Notes: generated by a model from the letters alone, not told the origin. A DNA stretch of 64,000 bases from Caenibacillus caldisaponilyticus (GCF_002003465.1 NZ_BDDQ01000005.1:24948-88947), one strand, 5' to 3'. Positions 8,748-20,900 are shown, counted from the stretch's first letter. Numbers and translations are program-made.

Positions 8748-9923
8748 ATGGTGGATAAAAACATGCATCGGACATGGCAGGAGATTTTCCAGGGCGAGGA
8801 TTATCGGACGTTTTTCTCCCCTGGGCGGATCAATTTGATCGGTGAACATACGGATTATAACGGCGGTCATGTGTTTCCGTGCGCGATTACGCTCGGCACG
8901 TACGGATTGGCCAGGCGCCGGGAGGATAAATGGGTGCGCCTGTATTCCATGAATTTCCCCGAGATCGGGATCATTCGTTTTTCCTTGGACGAACTGGATT
9001 TTAAAAAAGAGCACGAGTGGGCGAATTACGCCAAAGGCATGATCCGCTACATTAAGGAAGCGGGTTATCCGGTCGATTCCGGTGCCGATATTTTGGTGTA
9101 CGGCAACATTCCGAATGGGGCGGGGCTGTCGTCTTCGGCGTCGCTTGAGCTGCTCATCGGCGTCATCATGGATCATCTCTTCGACTTGAACATGGATCGG
9201 ATCGAGATGGTCAAAATCGGGCGGCGTGTCGAAAACGAATTTATTCATGTCAACAGCGGCATTATGGATCAGTTCGCGATCGGCATGGGGAAAAAGGATT
9301 GCGCGATCCTGTTGGATTGCGGCCGCTTGACGTACCGGTATGCGCCGATCAAGCTCGATCGCCATAAAATCGTCATCATGAATACGAATAAACGCCGTGA
9401 ACTCGCGGGCTCAAAATATAATGAACGCCGGGCGGAATGCGAGCGGGCGCTTGCGGCGCTAAAACAAGTCGCGGACATCGAATCGCTCGGCGAGTTGTCC
9501 GAGGAAGACTTTCAACGTTATGCGCATGTGATCGCGGATCCGACGGCGAGAAAGCGGGCCAGGCATGCGGTCAGCGAAAATCAACGGACGCTCAAGGCTT
9601 TTGAGGCGCTCGAACGCGGGGATTTAAACGCTTTTGGCGCGCTCATGAACGCCTCGCATCGCTCCCTCCGGGAGGATTACGAAGTCACGGGACGCGAACT
9701 CGACGTGTTGGTCGAAGCGGCCTGGGATGAAGAAGGGGTCGTCGGCGCGCGCATGACGGGCGCCGGTTTCGGGGGCTGTGCGATCGCGATCGTCGAGGCC
9801 GATCGGGTCGACCGTTTTATTGAAAACGTCGGGGCCCGTTATAGAAAGGCCATCGGTTATGACGCAAGTTTTTATATCGCAAGCATCGGAGACCGAGCCG
9901 GCGAATGGCTCTTGGTCGAGTAA
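8748..9923 (+). CDS. galK: galactokinase
   Basis: Phosphorylates alpha-D-galactose to galactose-1-phosphate (first committed Leloir step), cytoplasmic. The 391-residue protein shows the galactokinase signature [15 protein letters not shown] near residue 25, the GHMP-kinase ATP motif [13 protein letters not shown] near residue 127, and the C-terminal GHMP segment MTGAGFGGC near residue 335. The ATG at 8748 is chosen for AGGAAGG 10 nt upstream; a longer reading back to 8697 lacks a ribosome binding site. Followed by galT after about 130 bp. Confidence 0.95.
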   Translation: MVDKNMHRTWQEIFQGEDYRTFFSPGRINLIGEHTDYNGGHVFPCAITLGTYGLARRREDKWVRLYSMNFPEIGIIRFSLDELDFKKEHEWANYAKGMIRYIKEAGYPVDSGADILVYGNIPNGAGLSSSASLELLIGVIMDHLFDLNMDRIEMVKIGRRVENEFIHVNSGIMDQFAIGMGKKDCAILLDCGRLTYRYAPIKLDRHKIVIMNTNKRRELAGSKYNERRAECERALAALKQVADIESLGELSEEDFQRYAHVIADPTARKRARHAVSENQRTLKAFEALERGDLNAFGALMNASHRSLREDYEVTGRELDVLVEAAWDEEGVVGARMTGAGFGGCAIAIVEADRVDRFIENVGARYRKAIGYDASFYIASIGDRAGEWLLVE

Positions 9924-10050
9924 AAGCCATCGTGCAAGGGCTGGATGGCCGGGAGAAATGCGGTGGGGCCGGCGCGAAGGCCCGCCCCCATCGCCAAACG
10001 GCGGCCGATGCTTCGCGGATAAAGAGCTTCAAAGACGGAAGGTGTTCGGC

Positions 10051-11547
10051 GTGACGATTGGACAAGCGATACAGGCTCTGCTCGAACAATCGAAAGCCTT
10101 GCAGTTGCTTGAGCAGCAGGATGAAATTTATGCGAGGAACCGCATCCTCGCGCTGTTGGGATTGGACGATTTTCATCAGGATGGAGAAGTGCCGGCAAAC
10201 GAAGCGGCGCCGCTGGAAGCGATTTTAAATTATGCCGTCGCCAAAGGGCTGATCGCTGACACGCCGGCCGAACGCGACATTTTGGAAAGCAAGATCATGG
10301 ATGCGGTCATGCCGCGGCCGTCAGAGGTCAACCGGGCGTTTTACCGCCGCTATCAAAAGCATCCGGAAGAAGCCACGGATTATTTTTATGCCCTCAGCCA
10401 ACACAGTCGCTATATTAAAATGGAACAAATCCGGAAAAACATCACCTACAAAGTCGCGACGCCTTACGGCGACTTGGACATCACGATCAATTTGTCCAAG
10501 CCGGAAAAAGATCCGAAAGCGATTGCCAGGGAAAAGCTGGCGCCGAAAGTCGGCTATCCGGCCTGCCTTTTATGCCTCGAAAACGAAGGCTACGCCGGAC
10601 GCATCAACCACCCGGCCCGCTCGAACCACCGGGTCATCCGCTTGGACTTGCTCGATGAACCGTGGTTTATGCAATACTCCCCTTATATTTATTATCCCGA
10701 ACATTGCATCGTCATCTCCGAGGAACATCGGCCGATGACGATAGATGAGCGGACGTTTCGTCGCCTGCTTGCTTTTGTGGAAAAATTCCCGCATTATTTT
10801 ATTGGTTCCAATGCGGATTTGCCGATTGTCGGCGGCTCGATTCTCGCCCATGAGCATTACCAAGGCGGCCGTTATGAATTCGCGATGGCGAGGGCGAAAG
10901 ACGACTATGCTTTCCGGTTGGACGGATTTCCGGATGTCGAAGCGTCGATCATCCGATGGCCGATGCCGGTCATTCGGTTAAGGGGATGCGATGCCGAAGC
11001 GCTCGCGGCGGTTGCGGCCTTTATTCTTGAAAGATGGAAGCGGTACAGCGATCCGGAGGCCGATGTTCTCGCATATTCCGGGAATACGCCGCACAATACG
11101 ATCACACCGATCGCCCGCCGCCGCGGCGCCGCGTTTGAACTCGATCTCGTCTTGCGCAACAATCGGACGAGTGCGGAACATCCCTACGGCATTTTTCATC
11201 CGCATGAGGACGTCCATCATATTAAAAAGGAAAACATCGGCTTGATTGAAGTGATGGGGCTTGCGGTGCTGCCCGGACGCCTCGATCGGGAACTTTTAGA
11301 GGTGGAAAAATTCTTGCTCGATGAAGCGAACGATATTGCGGATTACCATCTCCCGTGGGCTCAGCAACTAAAGGAAAAGTACGCCGGCGGCTTGTGCCCG
11401 GAAAACGTCCGCGACGTCGTCCGCCGCGAAGTCGGTTTGGTTTTCTTGCGCGTGCTGGAAGACGCCGCCGTGTTTAAACGCGATGAGAAAGGGCGCGCCG
11501 CATTGAGACGGTTTCTGAAAAAATTAAATGCGAGATGGGAGTCATAA
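10051..11547 (+). CDS. galT: UTP/UDP-glucose-hexose-1-phosphate uridylyltransferase (class II, Bacillus type)
   Basis: Exchanges uridylyl between UDP-glucose and galactose-1-phosphate. At about 498 residues it is the longer class II GalT found in Bacillota rather than the ~350-residue E. coli type. Its landmark segments include GGSILAHEHYQGGRYEF in the centre and GIFHPHEDVHHIKKENIGLI, rich in the histidines expected around the nucleotidyl-transfer site. The start GTG at 10051 has GGAAGGTG 8 nt upstream. The reading frame stays open well upstream, but that stretch overlaps galK in another frame and is not likely translated. The stop is 2 bp before galM. Confidence 0.93.
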   Translation: MTIGQAIQALLEQSKALQLLEQQDEIYARNRILALLGLDDFHQDGEVPANEAAPLEAILNYAVAKGLIADTPAERDILESKIMDAVMPRPSEVNRAFYRRYQKHPEEATDYFYALSQHSRYIKMEQIRKNITYKVATPYGDLDITINLSKPEKDPKAIAREKLAPKVGYPACLLCLENEGYAGRINHPARSNHRVIRLDLLDEPWFMQYSPYIYYPEHCIVISEEHRPMTIDERTFRRLLAFVEKFPHYFIGSNADLPIVGGSILAHEHYQGGRYEFAMARAKDDYAFRLDGFPDVEASIIRWPMPVIRLRGCDAEALAAVAAFILERWKRYSDPEADVLAYSGNTPHNTITPIARRRGAAFELDLVLRNNRTSAEHPYGIFHPHEDVHHIKKENIGLIEVMGLAVLPGRLDRELLEVEKFLLDEANDIADYHLPWAQQLKEKYAGGLCPENVRDVVRREVGLVFLRVLEDAAVFKRDEKGRAALRRFLKKLNARWES

Positions 11548-11549
11548 AC

Positions 11550-13602
<2,053 letters not shown>

Positions 13603-13612
13603 AAAGGGAGCT

Positions 13613-13661
13613 GGGCAGGTTTTTTGCCGTTGACGTGATCTGATGAGAACTGCCCGTTTTT
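13613..13661 (+). terminator. candidate terminator after the LacI-family gene
   Basis: GGGCAG paired with CTGCCC, extended by three near-matches, a 25-30-nt loop, then GTTTTTGG. The large loop makes this only moderately convincing. Confidence 0.45.
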
Positions 13662-13859
13662 GGTCCTTGTTTCTGCTTTTGGGACGGGAAAAACGGCCAT
13701 CTCGATCCCGGCGATCGCTTCCGCCACACCATGCCCGGAGCGGCTATTTTCTGTGTAGGATTACGGAAGCGGGACAAAGGGGCATTTTTGTCATGCCCTT
13801 GGGCCGATGAAACTTCGTGTTTCATCGTTTTAATTTCTGCTGGAAATGGGAGGATGCGT

Positions 13860-14870
13860 ATGTCGATTTTAGTCACCGGCGGTGCCGGCTATATCGGAAG
13901 CCATACGTGCGTGGAATTGCTGGATGCGGGGTATGACATCGTCGTCATTGATAATTTCGCCAACAGCAAGCCGGCGGCGCTTGAGCGCGTTCGTGAGATT
14001 ACGGGAAAAACGTTTCCCTATTATCATGTCGATCTGCTCGACCGCGAGGCGCTTGAAAAGGTGTTTGCCGATCATGAGATCGAGGCGGTCATTCATTTTG
14101 CCGGGTTAAAGGCGGTCGGGGAATCCGTCGAGCAGCCGCTTCGTTACTATCATAATAATGTGACCGGATCGGTGATTCTCTTTGACGTCATGCAAAAGCA
14201 CGGGGTCAAAAAATGCGTGTTCAGCTCGTCGGCGACCGTTTACGGGAAGCAGGATGTCGTCCAGTATACGGAAGATTTGCCGCTGGGTCCGATCAACCCG
14301 TACGGCCGGACAAAGCGGATGATCGAAGATATTTTGCGCGATGTGCATGCGAGCGATCCGGAATGGGGCGTCGCGTTGCTGCGCTATTTCAACCCGGTCG
14401 GCGCACATGAGAGCGGCCGGATTGGCGAGGACCCGAACGGCATTCCGAACAATTTGATGCCGTTTATTACCCAGGTCGCCGTCGGCAAACGCGAAGAATT
14501 GAAAGTGTTCGGCAACGATTATCCGACCCGGGACGGCACGGGCGTGCGCGATTACATCCATGTCGTCGATCTGGCGAAAGGCCACGTTTTGGCTTTAAAA
14601 AAGGTGCTGGCTTCCCGGGGCGTTGAAGCGTATAACTTGGGCACGGGCAGAGGATACAGCGTGCTCGAAATCGTGCACGCCTTTGAAAAGGCGACGGGGC
14701 AAAAAATTCCGTATTCCATCGTGGGGCGGCGCCCCGGCGACTTGCCCGAGTATTTCGCCGATCCCTCCAAGGCGAAGGCCGAACTCGGTTGGTCCGCGGA
14801 GAAAACCCTTGAAGACATGTGCGCGGACGCCTGGCGCTGGCAAGTCAACAATCCGAACGGGTATGAGTGA
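13860..14870 (+). CDS. galE: UDP-glucose 4-epimerase
   Basis: Interconverts UDP-glucose and UDP-galactose, closing the Leloir cycle. An SDR-family enzyme of 336 residues: NAD-binding GGAGYIGSHT at residues 7-16, SSSATVYG (catalytic Ser/Thr region) near residue 122, and catalytic YxxxK in NPYGRTK near residue 147. Of two in-frame ATGs six bases apart, the second (13860) has proper spacing from GGGAGG. A 257-bp gap with a possible terminator separates it from the regulator, so it may have its own promoter. A strong terminator follows. Confidence 0.95.
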   Translation: MSILVTGGAGYIGSHTCVELLDAGYDIVVIDNFANSKPAALERVREITGKTFPYYHVDLLDREALEKVFADHEIEAVIHFAGLKAVGESVEQPLRYYHNNVTGSVILFDVMQKHGVKKCVFSSSATVYGKQDVVQYTEDLPLGPINPYGRTKRMIEDILRDVHASDPEWGVALLRYFNPVGAHESGRIGEDPNGIPNNLMPFITQVAVGKREELKVFGNDYPTRDGTGVRDYIHVVDLAKGHVLALKKVLASRGVEAYNLGTGRGYSVLEIVHAFEKATGQKIPYSIVGRRPGDLPEYFADPSKAKAELGWSAEKTLEDMCADAWRWQVNNPNGYE

Positions 14871-14915
14871 GCGGACGCGGTGGACATATTGATGATTCAA
14901 AATCGGTAAAAAGAG

Positions 14916-14950
14916 AGGGGCAGATGCGCTTGACCGGCGCGTCTGCCCCT
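14916..14950 (+). terminator. terminator after galE
   Basis: AGGGGCAGA-GCGC pairs with GCGC-TCTGCCCCT (one mismatch), 6-7-nt loop, followed by TATCTCATTT. Confidence 0.7.
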
Positions 14951-14996
14951 TATCTCATTTAGGGCTAACAGGGCGTCTATAAGGGTTCGACGCCCG

Positions 14997-15287
14997 GTGA
15001 AAAAATTTTTCAAATCCATTCACAAAGCCCCGGCTTTAAGGGAAAAATATGTGAATGCGATCCAACTTCTGCTGTCCCATCCTTATGCCGGGGAACTTAA
15101 AAAAGGTGACTTGGCCGGAATTTATGGGTTTGATATAAGGCATAATGGTATTTATTATGAACTTGCCTATTCAATAAGTGAAGATGAAAACAGATTAGTG
15201 GTCATTTTAATTCACGCCGGAACAAGAGAACAATTTTATAAAGAGTTAAAGCGATATATTAAGACTGTTCATTACCCGAAAAAATAG
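14997..15287 (+). CDS. orphan RelE/ParE-superfamily toxin-like protein, N-terminus doubtful
   Basis: A 96-residue protein with the RelE/ParE fold signature: a KKFFKSIHK-type start of helix 1, GDLAGIYGFDI, then YELAYSI and VVILIHAGTREQFY. Family toxins are mRNA-cleaving or gyrase-directed and need an adjacent antitoxin. No antitoxin gene is seen on either side: galE lies upstream behind a terminator and a convergent FtsX gene downstream. The GTG start has no ribosome binding site, and the first ~10 residues usual in RelE proteins are missing or not initiated, so this may be a 5'-truncated remnant. The base composition is more A/T-rich than the neighbouring gal genes, in keeping with transfer. 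Confidence 0.6.
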   Translation: MKKFFKSIHKAPALREKYVNAIQLLLSHPYAGELKKGDLAGIYGFDIRHNGIYYELAYSISEDENRLVVILIHAGTREQFYKELKRYIKTVHYPKK

Positions 15288-15382
15288 CCTAAAGTAGGCA
15301 TAAATCGATGACCGACGACGCCATTTTTCCTCTAGATAGCAAAGCAGCCGCTTCAAATTTTTTGAAACCGGTTGTCGACGCT

Positions 15383-18300
15383 TCAATGCTCGAGATCGAC
15401 GGTGACCTTTTTATTCAGTTCTCGTAAAAACACATTGTTGAACGTCATGCTCCGAAGCTTGGCGTTTTTCGGGATCCGGTAAGTGACGGCTACCTCCAAG
15501 CTCTTGCCGGGAGGGACATAACCACCGCTCCAACTTTTATCCCCCTTGACGACCGAATAATAGACGGGCTTTTGCGTACCCGCATCCGTTTTGAGTTGCG
15601 AATACAACGGTTCAAAAAAGGTGTTGTTTGGACCAGGGTTTTTATAGAACATTTGAACCGTGAGATATTTCATGTCCGGTGCCAGCTTTTCTTCATATTT
15701 GTCAATATGCGCTTTCGTTGCGGGGGGCATGTCGTCTGTCAAGCGGGTCACCGTCAGGGTGGAGGACGCAAATTCCACGGGTTCTCCCAGTTTCACCTTA
15801 TAATCCTTTGTGGCATTGGGCATGGCGGAGCCGTTGTCCGTTTGCTTCGTTTTCTTCTTCGGAGCGTCTTGGTTTCCGGCGGTCACTTTCCCGTTCGTCG
15901 GCACCACTTTTTCTTGATGCGCCGGGCGGTCCGCTTCAGGCTTGGCCGTCGGCAAGGTGGTAAACATCATGAGGAGAAAACCGGCCATGAGTCCGGCGGC
16001 GGCGATGCCCAAGCCGAGCCTGAACTTTTTCTCCGTTTCCTTGAGATTGGCGTACGAGCCACGCACTCCTTGGGCCGGCATCATGCGCACCGCGCGTTCC
16101 GCCGGCAAAATGGCACCCATGATGCCGATGAGAATCGGGAGGCTCCCCATCGGAAGCAAAAAGCCGATCTGGTTGAGCGGCACTTGGCGGTACATGAACC
16201 CCATCATGGCGAAAGCCAGAGCCAGGCCGAGCAGAGCGGCCAATAGGCCGGTCAGGCCGCCTTCCAATAAGATGAGGAGCCGGACCCCGCGGTCTGGCCA
16301 ACCGACCGCTTTGAACAAAGCGATTTCCGTTTGGCGGTCGGCAACGTTTTGCCACATGACTTCCGCGGTCGTCAACATCGCGATCAACACGGCAACGGCC
16401 ATCGCTATGTAATGTTGCGGGCCGACTTCCAGCGCGACGTATTCGCCGAGCAAAGTGGTATAAAGAATCCCTTTCAGCCGCCACGTGACGAACAGGAAGA
16501 AAATGAGCAGGCTGGCCGAAACGGCAATGGCGAGGAGTGACAAAAGGCTGCGCCGCCATGTGCCGAGCAAGTGGCCGAACGCGAGGGAAATCAGCCCTTT
16601 CGTTTGCAGAAATCGCCGCGAAACTCGTGAAACTTCTCCGGCGTGGATGGCTTCCAAGGGACGGATGCGCATGGCGGAGACGGCGGGGATCACCGCGCCC
16701 AACCCATAGATGGCGAAGCCGAATCCCCCGGCCGACAAAACGCGGAAGAGCGTCGTCTCGGTTTGATGGACCGATAAAACGAGGGCGAGGATCACCCAGG
16801 CAACGATTGCCACGAAAGCGCCGATCAGCCCCGCTTCCCAAAAAATCATGTTCGCCAATTGCCGCGGCCGCCAGCCGACCGCCAGCAAAACGGCTAATTC
16901 TTTTCGGCGCGCCAGCATGGAGACGAGAAGAGAACTGAAGACATAAATGACGGCGACCAGTATGACGCTGGCGATGACGCCGGAAAACCCAACTTTCGTT
17001 TCTTGAAAAATCGTGAAGGTCGACCCGATTTTGACCCAAGGCTGCTCGATCCAGCCGATGGAAGGCCGGCCTTGGATGGACGGAATGTGCGTCAACACGA
17101 GCTGCGGCGAAGAGCCGAGGGTGATGTCCGTGATCAAGCCGGTTTCGGCAGTGATGCGGTCGGCGATGTGTTGCAGTTTTTTCTGGCTGGCTTCATTGAA
17201 CTGATGGACGCCGGCCACTTTAATGCGAATGGCGGAAATCGGCTTGTCTCCGAGAATTTTTGCCGCGGCATCGATCGTCGTCAAGACCGTCGGGGGTTGG
17301 GTCAAAAAATCATAGGGATCATCCGAAGGCTTGACCTCGATGGGGGGATTCACCGGCTTGCCTTTCGCGTTCAGCACCAGTTTGGCGGAGGCCGGGCGGT
17401 ACGTTTCCATGGGGAGCTCCGTCAACGGGTCTTGGGCGATATCGAGTTTCTTGGGGTCATAAATGCCGATGGGCTGGATGAAGACGCGGGGCCAGTCCGA
17501 ACTTTGTTTCCCGAATGCGCTTTTGGGCCGGTAGGTTTCGGCCGGATCGGTGGGAAAGATCGGCGGATCGCGAAAAATCTTCGTTTCATAGGCGTACGGC
17601 CATTGCTTCGGATAGGGGCTGGACACCGGCCGCAAATCCAAAGGGCTGGGTTTATCGCTGATCCAATGGAATTGGGAACGAACGCGATCCATATCAGGAT
17701 CGACTTTCTTTCCCGTTTTTGGATCGATTCCGGTAAAGCTTTCGATTAAATACCGTTGGGCCTCCCCTTCAGTAAAAGTGTAGGTGCGCCGATCCGTCGC
17801 TTTGATCGTATCCAAATATTTTTCGCCGCCTTTTTCTTTGACGGTTTCCATGATTTTAGTCGCTTCATTCGCGTTTTGAAAAGGCAAGTCGAGACGTTCA
17901 ATCGTGTAAGTATATTTTTTATCCACCGCCGGTCTCGCATTGAGCAGTGCAGGGATGTAGGTATCCGTAGTCCCGAGACTAGTGGTGTTTTGAGAGGGTT
18001 CGTCGAAGTCTTCAAAGTAACGGCTTTCGTCGCCTTTGATCACCGCTTGATTCAAACCGACCAGTTTGGCTTCCGCCTTGGGATCAATGCCGGCCAGTAA
18101 AACATAGGCATCGGTCGCCAATTCCAGCTGACGGTCTGTGGTGACGTCGACTCCATATTTCGGATCTGCCTTCGGCGGCCACCAAGGGCCAAAGGTATAA
18201 TAATCGTTCCATTCCCTGACAACAGTCTTTGGGCCCGTATGGATGGCTTCGTGGTTATGGATGCGATAGATGCCGTTTTTTTCAAAGGTTATTTTTGTCA

Positions 18301-18655
18301 GGCTTATTGGATTAAAAATATAGCCGATCATGGCGATCGGGGCGGCCACTTCCACGCCTTCGATCTTTTGGATTTTATGGTATTGGTCGAGACTGATTCC
18401 TCCGGAGAGCCCGCTTAAATAATTGGATTCCAAAAGATGTTTGTCTTCCGTCGCGCTCCTGGATCCGGGCGGGCGGACGACAATATCGTAGGACGCCGAC
18501 CACTTTTTCTCAAGGGCGTCGACGACCGTCCCGGCATTGGATTGCGCCATGCCGACCAGGTCGCTCAAACCGGAGCCGACGATGAGCGCGCCTGCGATCA
18601 GCAAAATGAAGCGCTCTTTATGCCGCCACCAATTTCGCCAGATAAAATGGATCAT
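15383..18655 (-). CDS. large FtsX/MacB-type ABC transporter permease with C-terminal extracytoplasmic domain
   Basis: A 1090-residue membrane protein. One helix at residues 15-35 is followed by a ~500-residue extracellular region. An FtsX module of about four helices then carries the cytoplasmic motif RRKELAVLLAVGWRPRQL, a second FtsX module carries DRQTEIALFKAVGW, and another helix leads to a lysine-rich linker. The last ~150 residues form a beta-rich domain resembling DUF4352/telokin-like modules (KLGEPVEFASSTLTVTRL). FtsX permeases of this kind work with a MacB-like ATPase in lipoprotein or peptide export, or as mechanotransmitters. No ATPase gene is adjacent, so the partner must be elsewhere. 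Monocistronic, with its own promoter. Substrate unknown. Confidence 0.82.
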   Translation of the reverse strand: MIHFIWRNWWRHKERFILLIAGALIVGSGLSDLVGMAQSNAGTVVDALEKKWSASYDIVVRPPGSRSATEDKHLLESNYLSGLSGGISLDQYHKIQKIEGVEVAAPIAMIGYIFNPISLTKITFEKNGIYRIHNHEAIHTGPKTVVREWNDYYTFGPWWPPKADPKYGVDVTTDRQLELATDAYVLLAGIDPKAEAKLVGLNQAVIKGDESRYFEDFDEPSQNTTSLGTTDTYIPALLNARPAVDKKYTYTIERLDLPFQNANEATKIMETVKEKGGEKYLDTIKATDRRTYTFTEGEAQRYLIESFTGIDPKTGKKVDPDMDRVRSQFHWISDKPSPLDLRPVSSPYPKQWPYAYETKIFRDPPIFPTDPAETYRPKSAFGKQSSDWPRVFIQPIGIYDPKKLDIAQDPLTELPMETYRPASAKLVLNAKGKPVNPPIEVKPSDDPYDFLTQPPTVLTTIDAAAKILGDKPISAIRIKVAGVHQFNEASQKKLQHIADRITAETGLITDITLGSSPQLVLTHIPSIQGRPSIGWIEQPWVKIGSTFTIFQETKVGFSGVIASVILVAVIYVFSSLLVSMLARRKELAVLLAVGWRPRQLANMIFWEAGLIGAFVAIVAWVILALVLSVHQTETTLFRVLSAGGFGFAIYGLGAVIPAVSAMRIRPLEAIHAGEVSRVSRRFLQTKGLISLAFGHLLGTWRRSLLSLLAIAVSASLLIFFLFVTWRLKGILYTTLLGEYVALEVGPQHYIAMAVAVLIAMLTTAEVMWQNVADRQTEIALFKAVGWPDRGVRLLILLEGGLTGLLAALLGLALAFAMMGFMYRQVPLNQIGFLLPMGSLPILIGIMGAILPAERAVRMMPAQGVRGSYANLKETEKKFRLGLGIAAAGLMAGFLLMMFTTLPTAKPEADRPAHQEKVVPTNGKVTAGNQDAPKKKTKQTDNGSAMPNATKDYKVKLGEPVEFASSTLTVTRLTDDMPPATKAHIDKYEEKLAPDMKYLTVQMFYKNPGPNNTFFEPLYSQLKTDAGTQKPVYYSVVKGDKSWSGGYVPPGKSLEVAVTYRIPKNAKLRSMTFNNVFLRELNKKVTVDLEH

Positions 18656-18745
18656 GACATCCCAGCCCCTTTGGGAATGGCGCGAAAAGTTTCCCGGGCG
18701 TTTGATCTGCGAAGCGGCGCCAATCTTAATTTACTGATATTTCAT

Positions 18746-18774
18746 ATTATATATATTAAAATAATAATTGTAAA
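18746..18774 (-). promoter_or_regulatory. sigma-A promoter of the FtsX-like gene
   Basis: On the minus strand: TTTACA, exactly 17-bp spacer, TATAAT (perfect -10), about 90 bp upstream of the ATG. Confidence 0.75.
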
Positions 18775-18978
18775 CGACATCTTGGTGAAAAGGTCGTCAT
18801 GCCTCTTCTTGTGCCGTGTCAATCATTTCTCGGGTGAGGCGGCACTCGTTACGAGCAACGAACGCCATTGTGATTGGTCGGTTACATTGCCCAGTTAAGT
18901 CATTTGGAAACATGAAGTGGGATCCATCGGAACCTTAATCATTGATTAGAAGGCAATTATTGCGGGACTGAATATGCA

Positions 18979-19010
18979 AAACGCCGTTTTGGCTTGATGA
19001 AACGGCGTTT
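18979..19010. terminator. perfect 11-bp inverted repeat, terminator-like
   Basis: AAACGCCGTTT and AAACGGCGTTT separated by 10 nt, in an otherwise gene-free stretch (18775-19224). There is no adjacent gene end, so its role is unclear; it could be the relic of a lost gene. Confidence 0.4.
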
Positions 19011-19224
19011 CACATCAACAAGTTGGGTTTTAGGCATGGTTTTCGCGTTTTTGTACCGGGATAAGCATAGAAAAAAATAAGTATTTTCAGATATAATGCC
19101 CGTTGAACCCTTCTTGGGGATGACCATATTAAAGGAATAATACCGAATCCTCACCATTTGCGCGTTTGTGTTTTATCGGTTGTTTCTATATATGGAAACT
19201 AGGGATAGGAAGGGGCTTGAATTG

Positions 19225-19614
19225 ATGAGACATAGAGCCGGCGTTGTTTTAATAGAAGAGGGTAAAATCGCGCTCATCAAAAGAACGGTCAACGGGAAGG
19301 TCTATTTTGTTTTCCCCGGCGGCGGCATCGAGGCCGATGAAACTCCGGAGCAGGCTGCGAAAAGAGAAGCGTTTGAGGAGTTGGGACTCCGCGTTGAGAT
19401 TGCGTCACTGTTGACCACCGTCGAGAGGAACGGTTTCCAATATTTTTATGTAGCTAACCGCGTCGGTGGTCGGTTCGGTTCGGGAAACGGAGCTGAATTC
19501 ACGTCAGGCGATTGCCGGCGCGGGAGCTATGAGCCGGTATGGGTGGGACTTGACGAATTAAATGGTTTAGATGTCCGCCCGCAAGAAGTGGCCGCGTTGC
19601 TTAATAAATCATGA
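19225..19614 (+). CDS. Nudix hydrolase
   Basis: A 129-residue hydrolase of nucleoside-diphosphate-linked substrates. The Nudix box is complete (GGIEADE..., then REAFEELGL, fitting GX5EX7REUXEEXGU) at residues ~40-62. Start chosen at ATG 19225 with GGAAGGGG 9 nt upstream. It stands alone, so the substrate cannot be inferred. Confidence 0.85.
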   Translation: MRHRAGVVLIEEGKIALIKRTVNGKVYFVFPGGGIEADETPEQAAKREAFEELGLRVEIASLLTTVERNGFQYFYVANRVGGRFGSGNGAEFTSGDCRRGSYEPVWVGLDELNGLDVRPQEVAALLNKS

Positions 19615-19898
19615 GGGGAGTTGCTCTGGTTCCACGGTGCGATCCGGCGGCGGGAGAGGTTTGGCTTTATGCGCCGCTTTCTCCCGCGCCGAAGCCTCCG
19701 AAAAGATGCATTCGCATGGCCGTCCCGTTTGGGATGTCCCGGTCTTTAAAATGCTCATGCCGAGAAAGAACCGCGTAGGAAAAACGTAAACCGCGGGTCA
19801 TTCGCATATAAACCGGGCTTCGATGAGGCGGCCCTGTGTTTTTCATTTCCGAACCCCAGCGTCGCCGGCTTCGTCCGGAAAACGGTATGGTCTATAAT
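19615..19898. other. intergenic region
   Basis: No gene recognised. A GC-rich imperfect inverted repeat (GGCGGCGGGAGAG ... CTTTCTCCCGCGCC, about 19647-19692) may act as terminator for the Nudix gene. Confidence 0.35.
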
Positions 19899-20342
19899 TT
19901 AATTTAGAGATAAGCTCATCGTGAGGTTTCTAACATTAAAACCCATTTTCTCATATAGCTTTATAGCCGGATTTCCTGCGAATACATTCAGTCGAATCTC
20001 AGAATAACCTTCCGCTTTTAATTGGTGAATGGCCCTTGTCATTAACTGTGTTGAAAGACCTTTTCCCCTGAATTCCGGCTTAACGTATAGTTCGTAAATA
20101 AAACCCGTTTCCTTCTCAGTCAACCGGTCTTGACTTGCGCCGATCAGAACCCAGCCTGTCAATTGATCATTTTCAAAGGCGGCTAGGTAATAACAACCCT
20201 TTTCCAAAAGCGCCGTGATCAGTTTCTTAGTGTTTTCATGGGTCAATGTTGCCTTACCCAATGTCCCTTCGTACAAGGCTTGCGGCGCAAGGGTTAGAAT
20301 TTGTTCCAGTTCAGCATTTGTTGGTTTTCTGATTTCCATCAT
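19899..20342 (-). CDS. GNAT-family N-acetyltransferase
   Basis: A 147-residue acetyl-CoA-dependent acyltransferase. The GNAT core is visible: the beta-4 segment FIYELYVKPEFRG, the acetyl-CoA pyrophosphate loop RGKGLSTQL, and a C-terminal GNPAIKLYEKMGF. The start is placed at the ATG pair preceded by AAAGAAAGG; a longer reading adds 15 unsupported residues. Acceptor unknown; no operon partner. Confidence 0.82.
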   Translation of the reverse strand: MMEIRKPTNAELEQILTLAPQALYEGTLGKATLTHENTKKLITALLEKGCYYLAAFENDQLTGWVLIGASQDRLTEKETGFIYELYVKPEFRGKGLSTQLMTRAIHQLKAEGYSEIRLNVFAGNPAIKLYEKMGFNVRNLTMSLSLN

Positions 20343-20538
20343 CCATCCCAAACCTTTCTTTTGGATATGATTGATCGCAGTGCCCATGAAATGGTGGGAA
20401 CATGAGCGTTGAACCGCCCGATGATAGTGTTTCTTCAGGGCATCAAGCCGACCTTTTTCGGCCGGTTTTTCCCACTGTTTGGATCCACGCTCGCGAATCG
20501 ATCGTTTTCGCTTAATCTTCTGACAGCCGACAAGGCGC

Positions 20539-20900
20539 TCACGGTGCGGCGGTGAGGGTCCCTTGATGAAAGACCATTTGCCATCGGTCTTCGTTTCGTT
20601 TCCAAATCGAACTGCGCAAGGAGTATCTCTGTTCTTCGTGATTGTGGACGCGGTAAGTCACCAGCGCGACATCCGGCGCCAATAATTTGATTTTAAAGTC
20701 CAACAAAGTTCGGTGAACGGGGGTTTCGTTGATCAGCCCCTCAATGATTTGCTGTTTGTTAAACAGGCGACCTGAGCTTCCGATTTCCACAAAATCGTCG
20801 GCAAGCAGCTGATCCAGCTCCTCTGGCGATTTTCGAACTTCGGTCTGCAGCAATCGTTCTTCCAGTTCGCGGAGATGTTTTCCAATGAAGCGTTGGTCAT
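20539..20900 (-). pseudogene. NTF2-like (DUF4440 / SnoaL-type) protein with a likely 5' frameshift
   Basis: The sequence LLADDFVEIGSSG ... WQMVFHQGTL over about 104 residues is typical of DUF4440 nuclear-transport-factor-2-like proteins of unknown small-molecule function. The only good ribosome binding site (GGGAGG) precedes an ATG at 20900 in a different frame from the body. Upstream of the TTG at 20853 the body frame reads sensibly as ...DQRFIGKHLRELEERLLQ. One missing base just after ATG-ACC (~20895) would join them. It could alternatively be translated from TTG 20853, or the indel may be a sequencing error. Confidence 0.55.
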
